Shown here: one piece after another, positions 26,726-34,665 of the stretch
How positions within the stretch are numbered: position 1 is the first letter of the stretch
Layout: each line of letters starts with the position of its first letter
DNA from: Bradyrhizobium quebecense
GTDB taxonomy: Bacteria; Pseudomonadota; Alphaproteobacteria; Rhizobiales; Xanthobacteraceae
Length of the DNA: 64,000 nucleotides
Direction: 5' to 3'
Assembly (NCBI RefSeq): GCF_013373795.3
Contig: NZ_CP088022.1
Location: 2,666,001-2,730,000, forward strand
Notes under the pieces: generated by a model
Told to the model about the DNA's origin: nothing
Database searches by the model: none
Seen by the model: only the letters and a program-made list of their open reading frames with translations
Made by a program: the position numbers and the translations under genes

Positions 26726-27985
26726 TCAGAGCTTCTCGACCCCTGCGCGGAACATTCCGATCACAAGCTCCTGGGCGCCGTCGAGCGCGCGGCGCATCGT
26801 CGATCCCGTGCCGACCGCATCCGCTGCAAACACCGGAGTCTCCATCGCGACATTGCCGCCGCGCCAGACCCGGACGACGCCGATCTGCTGGCCGGCGGCG
26901 ATCGGCGCCTTGACCGGGCCGCTATAGATGACACGGGCGAGCAGCTTGTCGTTGCCGTTCTTGGACACCATCACCTTAATCGGATCTGGGCTGACCAGCT
27001 TGACCGAGCGGCTCTCGCCGCCGAACACCCGGGCGTAGCCGACCGGCTGGTTGGCCGCGATCAGGACCCGGGTCTCGAAGCTGCGAAACCCCCATTCCAG
27101 CATCTTCTTGGCTTCGGTCGCGCGGTCGTCTGAATCCTCGAGGCCATTGACCACGACGATCAGCCGCGTGTCGTTCTGCACGGCGGAGCCGACCATGCCG
27201 TAGCCGCCTTCCTTGGTGTAGCCCGTCTTCAGGCCGTCGGCGCCGGGCAAAGCGTTGAGCAGCGGATTGCGGTTCTGCTGGCGGATCTTGTTCCAGGTGA
27301 ATTCCTTCTCGCCGAACAGCTTGTACCGGTCCGGGTAAGTCAGGATGAGGTGGCGCGCCAGAATCGCGAGTTCCCGCACCGTCATCTTGTTGGACGGATC
27401 CGGCAGTCCGTTGGAGTTGCCGAAGGTCGACTTCGTCATGCCGAGCTCGCGGGCGCGCTTGGTCATGAAATCGGTCGCAAACGTATGCTCGTTGCCGGCG
27501 ATGCCCTCGGCCAGCGCGATGCAGGCGTCGTTGCCGCTCGGGATGATCGCACCGTGCAGGAGGTCGTCGACCGAGACCTTGCTGTTGATCGCCGCGAACA
27601 TCGTCGAGGTCCCGGACGGCGCCCCGCCCCGCCGCCAGGCGTTCTCGCTAATCCGGTACTCGTCGGTCAGCTTGATGTCGCCCTTCTTGATGGCGTCGAA
27701 CACCACTTCGGCGGTCATCAGCTTCATCATGCTGGAGGGCGCGCGCAGCTCGTCGGCATTCTTCTCGAACAGCACGCTGCCCGAGGAGGCCTCGACCAGG
27801 ATCGCGGTCGGCGCATCGCCGTCGAACCCGCCATCTTCCTTCTTGGCGCCCTGGACGCTGTTATTGGCGGCATAAACCATCCCGCCGCAGCCGATCGCCA
27901 ACACCACCACGGCCGCGACCAGGCCACGCCAAGAACGCCCGGCGCGAGCGAACAACGTGCGGGGAATTGCGATCTGGGCTGCCAT
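26726..27985 (-). CDS. dacC: D-alanyl-D-alanine carboxypeptidase, PBP5/DacC type
   Basis: 419 aa from ATG 27985 (MAAQIAIP); ATG-less extension to 28036 is possible. A membrane/signal segment (LVAAVVVLAIGCGGMVYAA) is followed by the S11 peptidase motifs SSMMKLM (SxxK), SGND (SxN) and DGLKTGYT (KTG), then a C-terminal beta domain and a terminal amphipathic helix. It trims peptidoglycan stem peptides in the periplasm. Neighbours rlpA and tmk-holB-metG match the common alphaproteobacterial order, except for the inserted plus-strand hydrolase gene. Confidence 0.93.
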   Translation of the reverse strand: MAAQIAIPRTLFARAGRSWRGLVAAVVVLAIGCGGMVYAANNSVQGAKKEDGGFDGDAPTAILVEASSGSVLFEKNADELRAPSSMMKLMTAEVVFDAIKKGDIKLTDEYRISENAWRRGGAPSGTSTMFAAINSKVSVDDLLHGAIIPSGNDACIALAEGIAGNEHTFATDFMTKRARELGMTKSTFGNSNGLPDPSNKMTVRELAILARHLILTYPDRYKLFGEKEFTWNKIRQQNRNPLLNALPGADGLKTGYTKEGGYGMVGSAVQNDTRLIVVVNGLEDSDDRATEAKKMLEWGFRSFETRVLIAANQPVGYARVFGGESRSVKLVSPDPIKVMVSKNGNDKLLARVIYSGPVKAPIAAGQQIGVVRVWRGGNVAMETPVFAADAVGTGSTMRRALDGAQELVIGMFRAGVEKL

Positions 27986-28147
27986 CGGCGATGTCCTGAA
28001 AGACTGCGTTCTAACAGCTGGAAGTATCGCAAACAACTGAGGTTTCGCCGCTTGTGCACGGCCGGCTGGATTGCCGGCAGCGCTGAACGCCCGTATCCTT
28101 GGAACCAGCTAACGACAACAGAACCGGCAAACAAGGCGGAAACGCGA

Positions 28148-29083
28148 ATGTCATCCTCCCGCACCATTTCCGCCAACGGCATCGACATGTTCGTGCGTGA
28201 GGCCGGGCAAGGCCCACTGGTCGTGCTCTGCCACGGCTGGCCGGAGCTGTCCTACTCATGGCGGCACCAGATCGCAGCCCTCGCCGCGGCAGGCTTCCGG
28301 GTCGCAGCCCCTGACATGCGCGGCTTCGGCCGGACCACCGCGCCGGCCGATGTCGGCGCCTACACGATCTTCGATACTGTGGGCGACATGGTCGCACTGG
28401 TGGCCGCGCTCGGCGAGCGGAAGGCGATGATCGTCGGTCACGATTGGGGCGCGCCGGTTGCCTGGCACGCGGCCCTGTTCCGCCCTGATATCTTCAGCAA
28501 GGTCGCAGGCCTCAGCGTGCCGCCGCCGTTCCGTGGCCGCGGCCGTCCACTGGAAACCCTGCGCGAGGGCGGCATCACCAACTTCTATTGGCAATACTTC
28601 CAGCCGCCCGGCGTGGCGGAGGCCGAATTCGAGCGCGACATCGCCCACACCATGCGACTGGTGCTCGGGCGCGGCGTCTCCGATCCAAGCTCGATGTTCG
28701 TCGACGAAGCCAAGGGTTTCCTCGGCAAGCTGCCGGCCGGAATGCCGCTGCCGGCCTGGCTGACCGAGGCCGACATCGCCGAATTCGCCGAGGGCTACCG
28801 GCAGTCCGGCTTCCGCGGCGGCCTGAACTGGTACCGCAATCTCGACCGCAATTGGGAGCTGACCGCGCCCTGGCAAGATGCGCAGATCCATCAGCCGTCG
28901 CTGTTCATCGCCGGCTCGAACGATTCGGTGATTACCGGGCTGATCGGTGCCAAGCGGGTCGCGGACATGGAACGCGTGCTGCCGAACCTGCGGCAGAAGC
29001 TGATCATCGAGGGCGCCGGCCACTGGATCCAGCAGGAGCGCCCGGCCGAGGTCAACGCGGCGCTGATCACATTTCTGAAATGA
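28148..29083 (+). CDS. Alpha/beta hydrolase, epoxide hydrolase-like
   Basis: 311 aa from ATG 28148. HGWPELSYSWRHQIAALAAAG is the oxyanion-hole HGxP region, GHDWGAPVAWHAAL holds the nucleophile Asp, and GAGHWIQQERP the catalytic His. DWG plus HGWPE point to epoxide hydrolases; a cap domain lies at about 130-240. The enzyme would open epoxides to diols in the cytosol. It lies alone on the plus strand between rlpA and dacC, which are usually adjacent. Confidence 0.88.
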   Translation: MSSSRTISANGIDMFVREAGQGPLVVLCHGWPELSYSWRHQIAALAAAGFRVAAPDMRGFGRTTAPADVGAYTIFDTVGDMVALVAALGERKAMIVGHDWGAPVAWHAALFRPDIFSKVAGLSVPPPFRGRGRPLETLREGGITNFYWQYFQPPGVAEAEFERDIAHTMRLVLGRGVSDPSSMFVDEAKGFLGKLPAGMPLPAWLTEADIAEFAEGYRQSGFRGGLNWYRNLDRNWELTAPWQDAQIHQPSLFIAGSNDSVITGLIGAKRVADMERVLPNLRQKLIIEGAGHWIQQERPAEVNAALITFLK

Positions 29084-29116
29084 TCAGGCCAAAAGCTTGA
29101 TTCGCAACGGCTTGAT

Positions 29117-30049
29117 TCAGTAGAGGCCGCGCCCGCTCAGCACTTCGGCCGGTCCACGCGCGTCGATCGGCACATAGGCCGCCGCCGGGCTCGGGGCCGC
29201 GGCGTAGCGCGCGTCACCCTCGTAGGAGACCTCGCGCGGATTGTTCGGCACGCGGCGGTGCAACCGGCTCGAGGCCGACATTTCCGAGGTGGCGCTGACC
29301 GAGGCGTAGTCGGACTGGGTGTTGCCGAGGCTGTAGGGCCGCCCTTCGGGCAGCGGGACATCGCCCCGGACTCGGCCCGACGAGGACGACATCTCCGGCA
29401 CGAACGGCCGGGCCGAGGCGACCCGGACCATCGACGGGGACGGCGCCGGCGTACCGGTGCGCAGGGTCGCCATCAGCTGACGGTCGTCGGAGCCTTCGAG
29501 CGGCGCCCGGCCGACATATTCGACGCGGACGCGCGCGACGCCATTGCCTTTGAAATCAAGCAGTTCGGCGGCCTTGTTCGAGACGTCGATGAGGCGATTG
29601 CCGTGGTACGGGCCGCGGTCGTTGACGCGAACGACGAGCGATCGGCCGTTGCTCAGATTGGTGACGCGCGCGTAGCTCGGCATCGGCAAGGTCGGATGGG
29701 CGGCCGTGAGCGAGCCCATGTCGAACACCTCGCCATTGGCGGTCAGCCGGCCGTGAAAATCATCGCCATACCAGGACGCCAGGCCCTCGGCGCGGTAGTT
29801 CTCGTTCTCTTCCGGCACATAGGTGCGGCCGGCGACGACATAGGGTTTGCCGATGCGGTAGGTGCCGCCGCCCTTCGGCACGGGGTCGCCGAGCGCCACC
29901 ACACGCGGGCTCGAGGACACGCCGTATTTGGGATCGACCCGGCTGGCGAACTGGTTCGACGAGGCACAATTGGCGACGATGAGGCACGTGGCCACCGCAA
30001 CGGCGCCGCGCGCCGTCCGGATCATCGAATCTGGCCGTCTAATCCCCAT
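29117..30049 (-). CDS. rlpA: Septal ring lytic transglycosylase RlpA family lipoprotein
   Basis: 310 aa from ATG 30049; TTG 30058 and ATG 30025 are alternatives. The signal ends in a lipobox (LIVANC). The double-psi beta-barrel RlpA domain (about 75-175) has EGLASWYGDDFHGRLTANGE, LTAAHPTLPMPSYARVTNLSNGRSLVVRVNDRGPY and the ISxxAAELL-type DVSNKAAELLDFKG. The C-terminal ~130 residues are Ser/Pro-rich with no SPOR domain that I recognise. RlpA cleaves denuded glycan strands at the septum. Confidence 0.92.
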   Translation of the reverse strand: MGIRRPDSMIRTARGAVAVATCLIVANCASSNQFASRVDPKYGVSSSPRVVALGDPVPKGGGTYRIGKPYVVAGRTYVPEENENYRAEGLASWYGDDFHGRLTANGEVFDMGSLTAAHPTLPMPSYARVTNLSNGRSLVVRVNDRGPYHGNRLIDVSNKAAELLDFKGNGVARVRVEYVGRAPLEGSDDRQLMATLRTGTPAPSPSMVRVASARPFVPEMSSSSGRVRGDVPLPEGRPYSLGNTQSDYASVSATSEMSASSRLHRRVPNNPREVSYEGDARYAAAPSPAAAYVPIDARGPAEVLSGRGLY

Positions 30050-30317
30050 TTGCCCCAAGTACCATTCTGCCCGGACCCGCGCCTACTCCGAGGCGTCGGG
30101 ATCGATTCTGTCACTGTGCGGCCCACCTCCGCACCGGATGGTGAAGATATCGCAACCGGAACACGGCGGAAATGGGGAGAGCCGTCGGGCGGTGGCGCCT
30201 TGGTGAATGGTCTGTTGCGCTTCCTCCGTCCTTCTACGGACCTCCCTCCGCGCAGAATGCCCTCGCCTGTCCCGCTATCAGACACACTGTTGCAGCAAAT
30301 CATCAGTCGGGGGCATC

Positions 30318-30336
30318 TTCAATTCCAACAATTGAA
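30318..30336. promoter_or_regulatory. Inverted repeat TTCAATT-N5-AATTGAA
   Basis: Perfect 7-bp arms at 30318-30324 and 30330-30336, followed by TCTTTTT. It can be an operator for the small gene at 30401 or a weak intrinsic terminator; position just before the promoter-like boxes favours an operator. Confidence 0.4.
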
Positions 30337-30341
30337 TCTTT

Positions 30342-30370
30342 TTGACTGTGCAAGGCTGCAATCGTTTTCT
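30342..30370 (+). promoter_or_regulatory. Possible promoter of the 29-aa peptide gene
   Basis: TTGACT at 30342-30347, 17-bp spacer, TTTTCT at 30365-30370. The -10 box is a weak match. Distance to the SD and ATG at 30401 is suitable. Confidence 0.35.
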
Positions 30371-30400
30371 CTTCCGCGTGGGGCGCAAAGGAAGTTTGCG

Positions 30401-30490
30401 ATGATCGAGACGGTTACAGCGGTAATGGGCCTGGTGAGTGCGGCGATCTTCTTGGCGCACGCCGTGGAAGGCTATCGGTACCGGGCCTGA
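30401..30490 (+). CDS. Putative 29-aa single-span membrane peptide
   Basis: ATG 30401 is preceded by AAGGAAG about 8 bp upstream, an excellent SD. The peptide has one hydrophobic segment (VTAVMGLVSAAIFLAHAVEG) with a basic end (YRYRA), so it would sit in the membrane with the C terminus inside. A second tiny membrane peptide follows at 30592. Function unknown; the combination of SD, TM segment and tandem arrangement supports coding. Confidence 0.6.
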   Translation: MIETVTAVMGLVSAAIFLAHAVEGYRYRA

Positions 30491-30591
30491 CAGTCCGTTG
30501 AAGGCGGAAAGACGCGTCACCTCTTTCCAGGAGAGAATGTTCGGAAAGCTTTAATCAATTCGGATGAGCATCGATTGAAGGCAGGTGTGTC

Positions 30592-30690
30592 ATGCGTAAT
30601 CACGATTTGGTCTCCGACGGATTTCTGACCCTGACCGCAGCAAGCCTTGTGCTGCTGTGCTCGAGCCTGCTGGCCTTCGCTTTCGGCTGA
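30592..30690 (+). CDS. Putative 32-aa single-span membrane peptide
   Basis: ATG 30592 with GGCAGG upstream; stop TGA 30688-30690. A polar start (MRNHDLVSDG) leads into a hydrophobic segment (FLTLTAASLVLLCSSLLAFA). No similarity recognised. It lies 101 bp after the first peptide, possibly in the same transcript. Confidence 0.5.
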   Translation: MRNHDLVSDGFLTLTAASLVLLCSSLLAFAFG

Positions 30691-30906
30691 ACACGAGATG
30701 TCCTTGGCGCCATCAACGCCCATGCGACAGGCTTCGGCTACCCTCACCTCATTTCTCGCCGCCCGAACCCCGGCTTCAGCCTTGGAGTGCTGGCGATACC
30801 AACCCAGGCAAGTGCTCGGCTGCCATCATCTGCACGGCAGATCCGCCGTCTTCTCCCAGACCCGGTCCTGACGCATCCTCCACGTTCCCAGCGAGAGGAT
30901 TCGCGA

Positions 30907-31341
30907 ATGACGGGCGGAGTAAGAAAGGGAACGTCTGCGCTGCTGGTCAGCACGGATGGCCGGTTGCTGATGCAACTGCGCGACGACCTTCCTCACGTTT
31001 CCGACCCCGGCAAGATCAGCCTGTTTGGCGGGCGGCGGGAAGGCACCGAGACTTTCCTGGAATGCATGGTGCGCGAAATCCACGAGGAAATTGGCTACTA
31101 CCTGCCGCCCGAGCGTTTCGAGCTGATCGGCCGTTATTTCGGACCGGATCATTCGACGCCAGGCGGCACCCTTCACGGCGAGGTGTTCCTTGCGCGGGAC
31201 GTGCCGATCGACCGGTTGAGGGTCACTGAAGGCCGCCTCGAGATCGTCGCCGTCGACGACCTCGAACGCATCAGCGGCAGGCTTGCACGCCCGGCGGAAT
31301 ATGCGCTCGCGATCTTCCTGAAGCGAGAACCAGTTACCTGA
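30907..31341 (+). CDS. NUDIX hydrolase
   Basis: 144 aa from ATG 30907 with GAGAGGA upstream; the frame is open back to 30787 but without SD. The Nudix box is GGRREGTETFLECMVREIHEEIG, with the REIHEE catalytic glutamates intact. Such proteins hydrolyse nucleoside diphosphate derivatives; the specific substrate is unknown. Its 3' end overlaps the convergent phosphatase gene by 8 bp. Confidence 0.9.
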   Translation: MTGGVRKGTSALLVSTDGRLLMQLRDDLPHVSDPGKISLFGGRREGTETFLECMVREIHEEIGYYLPPERFELIGRYFGPDHSTPGGTLHGEVFLARDVPIDRLRVTEGRLEIVAVDDLERISGRLARPAEYALAIFLKREPVT

Positions 31342-31765
31342 GCGATGAAACCAGCTCGCGGACGAGCTCGTCGATCATCGGCAGCGCATCCGCGGGATGG
31401 ACAACATCGATATCGTGCACATGCCAGTAGGTCACCTTGTCGGCGACCTTGGGGAACCGCCGCTCGATCAGCGGACGATGCTCGGCCTCCTTGAGCGCGA
31501 TCACCAGGTCCACGCCGTCGAAGTCAGCCAATGAACATGGCTGCGGATAGCGCGTTGCGCCCTCCGGAACGATGCCGTTGGTGCGAAGCCGGTCATCGGC
31601 AAACACCGACATGGCGCCGACATTGTCGGGCGAGCCCCGTTCGGCGGCGCCTCTGGAGAATGCGCGCCACGGCAGGTTTTCGCCGCGCGCAAGATGATTG
31701 AACAGCTCCTCTGCGTATCGACTGCGGTAGTAGTTGCCGGTGCAAAGGAAGAGAACGCGCTTCAT
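31334..31765 (-). CDS. Low-molecular-weight protein tyrosine phosphatase-like protein
   Basis: 143 aa from ATG 31765 (MKRVLFLCTGNYYRSR). The P-loop CTGNYYRS fits C-x5-R, but the usual second Cys (GNxCRS) is Tyr. In place of the general-acid DPY there is WHVHDIDVVHP; the Asp of HDID may serve. The family dephosphorylates tyrosine or phospho-arginine proteins or reduces arsenate; none can be assigned. Convergent with the NUDIX gene. Confidence 0.82.
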   Translation of the reverse strand: MKRVLFLCTGNYYRSRYAEELFNHLARGENLPWRAFSRGAAERGSPDNVGAMSVFADDRLRTNGIVPEGATRYPQPCSLADFDGVDLVIALKEAEHRPLIERRFPKVADKVTYWHVHDIDVVHPADALPMIDELVRELVSSLR

Positions 31766-32012
31766 GGGCATCATGATGGCCAACGGCGGTGGTCGCGGTC
31801 AACCGTGGTGCGTGCATGCGACGATGACCCGCGGCCAATTGCTGCGGCCTCGGCGCCGTAGCATCGGCTGAAGGCCGGGTTGTCCTCGCGCTCAAATTCA
31901 GTCGGTTGGTTGCTGGTGGACCGAGCTAACGGCCCATTTCGCTCCGGTGTTCTCGCCAAGTTCGCGTTGCGTTCGGCGTCGCCCTACGCTAAGGGCCTGA
32001 TCCGAATGATCC

Positions 32013-32102
32013 GGAAGGGTGGCCGAGTGGTTTAAGGCACCGGTCTTGAAAACCGGCGTGCCCGCAAGGGTACCGTGGGTTCGAATCCCACCCCTTCCGC
32101 CA
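32013..32102 (+). tRNA. tRNA-Ser (anticodon UGA)
   Basis: 90-nt class II tRNA including encoded CCA (32100-32102). Acceptor GGAAGGG pairs CCCTTCC; D arm GCCGAGTGG...GGC; anticodon loop CTTGAAA gives UGA; long variable arm GCGTGCCCGCAAGGGTACC; T arm GTGGGTTCGAATCCCAC. Reads UCA/UCG-type serine codons. Confidence 0.98.
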
Positions 32103-32131
32103 CCTGCCCTCGATGTGCCCAGCCGTCGCAG

Positions 32132-33052
32132 TCAGGTCTGCCGGATGAACTCCGCGATCAGGCCGCCGATTTCCTCCGGGGCATCCTCAAGACAATAATG
32201 CCCGACGCCGGCAAGACGCTTGACCGGTGCCGCCGGGAAGATCGCGGAAAACAGCGGCAGGAAATGCTCTGCGTGCAGGGTGCGGTCCGCCTCGCCCCAG
32301 ATGGCGAGCGCCGGCCTGCTGCGGATCGCGCGATCGGCGGCGGGATCCGGCGCGTCGAACCTGTGCGCACCGGTCGCAAAGCCCCTGGCCCATCCGATCG
32401 CACCGAGACAGTCGGCCGGGCGTGCGAAGGGGGCGCCGTAGGCGGCGAGCCAGGTGTCGGTGATGACGGCGTTGTTCTCGAAGCCGTTGAGCTTGAGCGT
32501 GCTCAGGATGTTGAAACCGAGTTGGCCGAGAACCGGCTCGAGTTCGCCGTTCGCCTCGGCCTTTGCGATCCATTGAAACCACGGCGAAGCTAGCGCATTG
32601 GCGGTGACGCGCTCGAACAGATCGCTCTGCCCGAACGGCGTCGGCCCGTTGGCCGAGATGATGCGGCGGATGCGATCCGGATGCCGGACCGCGAACCCCA
32701 TGCCGACGGGGCCGCCGAAGTCATGTATGACCAGCGTGATGTCGGTGAGATCGAGCGCAAGGACCAGCGCTTCGAGATTGTCGACATGGTCCTGCAGCCA
32801 ATAGCTGCGCTGCGCCGGCGTCGCGCTCTTGCCGAACCCCATGTGATCCGGAACGACCACGCGCTGCGTGGCGCTGAGGGCTGGCACCAGATGACGAAAC
32901 AGATAGCCCCAGGTCGGTTCGCCATGAAGGCAGAGCACCACCTCGCCGTCTCGCGGGCCCTCGTCGACATAATGCATCCGGAAACCTGGCGCCGTGCTGA
33001 AATGCGGCGTGAACGGAAAGGTGCCGTGGAAGGTGGCGTCGGACTGGATCAT
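32132..33052 (-). CDS. Haloalkane dehalogenase-like alpha/beta hydrolase
   Basis: 306 aa from ATG 33052 (MIQSDATFHG). LHGEPTWGYLFRHL matches the HGEPTW region of haloalkane dehalogenases, the nucleophile segment is VIHDFGGPVGMG, and the catalytic His is in VGHYCLEDAP. Authentic dehalogenases have DWG after the nucleophile, where the Trp holds the halide; here it is DFG, so halide binding is doubtful and other ester or epoxide substrates are possible. Divergent from an HxlR regulator, which probably controls it. Confidence 0.82.
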   Translation of the reverse strand: MIQSDATFHGTFPFTPHFSTAPGFRMHYVDEGPRDGEVVLCLHGEPTWGYLFRHLVPALSATQRVVVPDHMGFGKSATPAQRSYWLQDHVDNLEALVLALDLTDITLVIHDFGGPVGMGFAVRHPDRIRRIISANGPTPFGQSDLFERVTANALASPWFQWIAKAEANGELEPVLGQLGFNILSTLKLNGFENNAVITDTWLAAYGAPFARPADCLGAIGWARGFATGAHRFDAPDPAADRAIRSRPALAIWGEADRTLHAEHFLPLFSAIFPAAPVKRLAGVGHYCLEDAPEEIGGLIAEFIRQT

Positions 33053-33064
33053 GGCTCGGCCTCG

Positions 33065-33087
33065 AATGGTTTTAGATTGAAACCATT
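33065..33087. promoter_or_regulatory. Inverted repeat AATGGTTT-N7-AAACCATT, probable HxlR operator
   Basis: Perfect 8-bp arms at 33065-33072 and 33080-33087 lie 12 bp upstream of the hydrolase start, in the 134-bp divergent promoter region. A second imperfect element (GGTT...AACC) lies near 33101-33117. HxlR dimers bind such repeats, so repression of both genes is likely. Confidence 0.6.
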
Positions 33088-33186
33088 GTCTATCGCTTGC
33101 GGTTTTACTTTGCAACCGATATACCGAGCCCCGACCGGGCGGTCTTTCGGGCCGCGCACCGATCGAGGAGCGTCAGGCGGACCACG

Positions 33187-33657
33187 ATGGCGAAGCGAGT
33201 GAGCCACAGGGACTCGATGTGCGGCGTGGCCCGGCCGCTGGATGCGATCGGAGACTGGTGGTCGCTGCTGATCGTCCGCGATGCATTCGACGGGCTGCGC
33301 CGGTTCGGCGAATTTCAGAAGAGCCTCGGGCTTGCCAAGAACATCCTCTCCGCCCGGCTCCGTAATCTGCTGGCGCACGGAATCATGGAGACCGTGCCTG
33401 CAGCGGACGGCAGCCCGTACCAGGAATATGTGCTGACCGAAAAGGGACGCGGGCTGTTCCCGCTCCTCGTCGCGCTCCGGCAGTGGGGTGAGGATTTCTT
33501 CTTCGAGCCCGACGAAGCGCATGTGCTGCTGGTTGATCGAAAGAATGGACTGCCGGTGCGCCGCCTCGAGCTGAGAGCGCAGGACGGACGCGTCGTCGGC
33601 GCAGAAGACACGATGGTGCGGCTGCCGCGGGCTTCCCATGGGAACGGCAACGCGTGA
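33187..33657 (+). CDS. HxlR family transcriptional regulator
   Basis: 156 aa from ATG 33187. Typical HxlR winged helix: CGVARPLDAIGDWWSLLIVRDAFDGLRRFGEFQKSLG and NILSARLRNLLAHGIMETV...EYVLTEKGRGL. The single Cys near position 12 (MCGVARP) is where several HxlR members sense oxidants or electrophiles. Divergent from the dehalogenase-like gene and probably its repressor or activator. Confidence 0.92.
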   Translation: MAKRVSHRDSMCGVARPLDAIGDWWSLLIVRDAFDGLRRFGEFQKSLGLAKNILSARLRNLLAHGIMETVPAADGSPYQEYVLTEKGRGLFPLLVALRQWGEDFFFEPDEAHVLLVDRKNGLPVRRLELRAQDGRVVGAEDTMVRLPRASHGNGNA

Positions 33658-33742
33658 GACGCGCGTGCGCTACGCCGGACCGCGGCCAGCAACCGGATCT
33701 TAACCCTCCTTGCCGCAGCATCCGCGCGTGGAGGTTCGACCA

Positions 33743-33910
33743 ATGCAGACATTCCGGATTTCGCTGAGCGATGGGGAGCGGAAATTCCACACGGCGATTC
33801 AGGCGCCGGATCCCGCGTCCGCGCGTATCAAGGCCGCCTACTTCTTCGACATATCGAAATGGCGGATCTTGAGTGTGTCGCTGAGCGGAGCCAGCGCTGC
33901 CGCGGCGTAG
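33743..33910 (+). CDS. Small conserved-looking protein, 55 aa
   Basis: ATG 33743 with GGAGG about 10 bp upstream. The product (MQTFRISLSDGERKFHTAIQ, then APDPASARIKAAYFFDISKWRILS) has a compact alpha/beta composition and no membrane segment. No family is recognised. It ends 12 bp from the stop of the opposite-strand remnant. Confidence 0.65.
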   Translation: MQTFRISLSDGERKFHTAIQAPDPASARIKAAYFFDISKWRILSVSLSGASAAAA

Positions 33911-33922
33911 TCGCTGCGCAAC

Positions 33923-34186
33923 CTACGCCATCCGGTCGAGCTCAGACGCGGCAAGTTTTGCAATCTGCAGGTCGATTTCGGCGAGCGGATCGTCATCCCA
34001 CCACTCCATGACGATGGCGCCGAGCCGCTCGTCCGGTTCGTTCGAGAGCTTGAGCATTGCCGGTTCGCCGTGCCGCCGCACCGGTAGCAACCGCGCGGCG
34101 TGCGTCACGATCGGATCGCCGTCGGGGACGAGGCTCCAGGCCGAGAGATAGGGTTCGAACATCGGGCGGGCTGACTGGGTGATCAA
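33923..34186 (-). pseudogene. Truncated aminoglycoside (APH(6)-like) phosphotransferase remnant
   Basis: 87 codons. The first ~60 residues (PYLSAWSLVPDGDPIVTHAA, RLLPVRRHGEPAMLKLSNEP, GAIVMEWWDD) closely resemble the N-lobe start of streptomycin/hydroxyurea-type kinases. There the family continues with GxGAARVL and the catalytic HGDLH/D loop; here it ends in an unrelated 22-residue tail (DPLAEIDLQIAKLAASELDR). The kinase lobe is absent, so activity is not expected. It could survive as a short protein; ATG 34162 is an alternative start. Confidence 0.65.
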
Positions 34187-34358
34187 GGGACGTAACGGTC
34201 GTTAGCATTGCCTGCGCGCGCTGCCACGCTGGTTCCGTGCGGCGCGTCGTGGCAGGCCGCGGCAACCAGTTCCTGGCCGCCCTGCCCATGTTGGCTGATG
34301 ACAGCCCCCACCCATCTCGCGCTACAATGTAGCAGCCGGTGCGACGGAGGGTGTGGTG

Positions 34359-34616
34359 ATGCCGCGAAAGGGAATTACCGGACACGACGATTGGGTGGTC
34401 ACGGAAGCTCTGGCCACCGCGCTGGTCGCGCTCGAACAGTTGCCGTCGAAGCATCAGCCGCGCGCGCATATGGAGGACGTCCGCAAGCTCCTGACCGCGA
34501 GATGTGAGGCCGGAGCCGTCACGCTGCATCTTGCGCAAGCCAAGTGCCGGTTGTTTCCCGATACCGATCCCCTGACCATCTATGAGGAATACGGTCTCAA
34601 GGACGGACTTGGGTAG
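34359..34616 (+). CDS. Hypothetical protein, 85 aa
   Basis: ATG 34359 lies 8 bp after GACGGAGG; two GTG codons precede in frame. The sequence is helical (DDWVVTEALATALVALEQLP, MEDVRKLLTARCEAGAV, LAQAKCRLFPDTDPLTIYEEYGL) with two cysteines and no known domain. Good SD and compositional regularity support a real gene. Function unknown. Confidence 0.65.
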   Translation: MPRKGITGHDDWVVTEALATALVALEQLPSKHQPRAHMEDVRKLLTARCEAGAVTLHLAQAKCRLFPDTDPLTIYEEYGLKDGLG

Positions 34617-34665
34617 CGGCCGCCGTCGCGGCGGCGCCCTGAAGAGCCGCGTGAAGGTCGAACGG

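Larger units (their letters stand above)
30050..30400. other. Intergenic region upstream of small peptide genes
   Basis: About 350 bp. It contains the AT-rich inverted repeat at 30318-30336 and promoter-like boxes at 30342-30370. No supportable gene otherwise. Confidence 0.5.

Noticed and set aside
32103..34650. Integrated element beside tRNA-Ser
   Set aside because: No integrase, no transposase and no second copy of the tRNA 3' end found downstream; only a truncated kinase remnant hints at past rearrangement.
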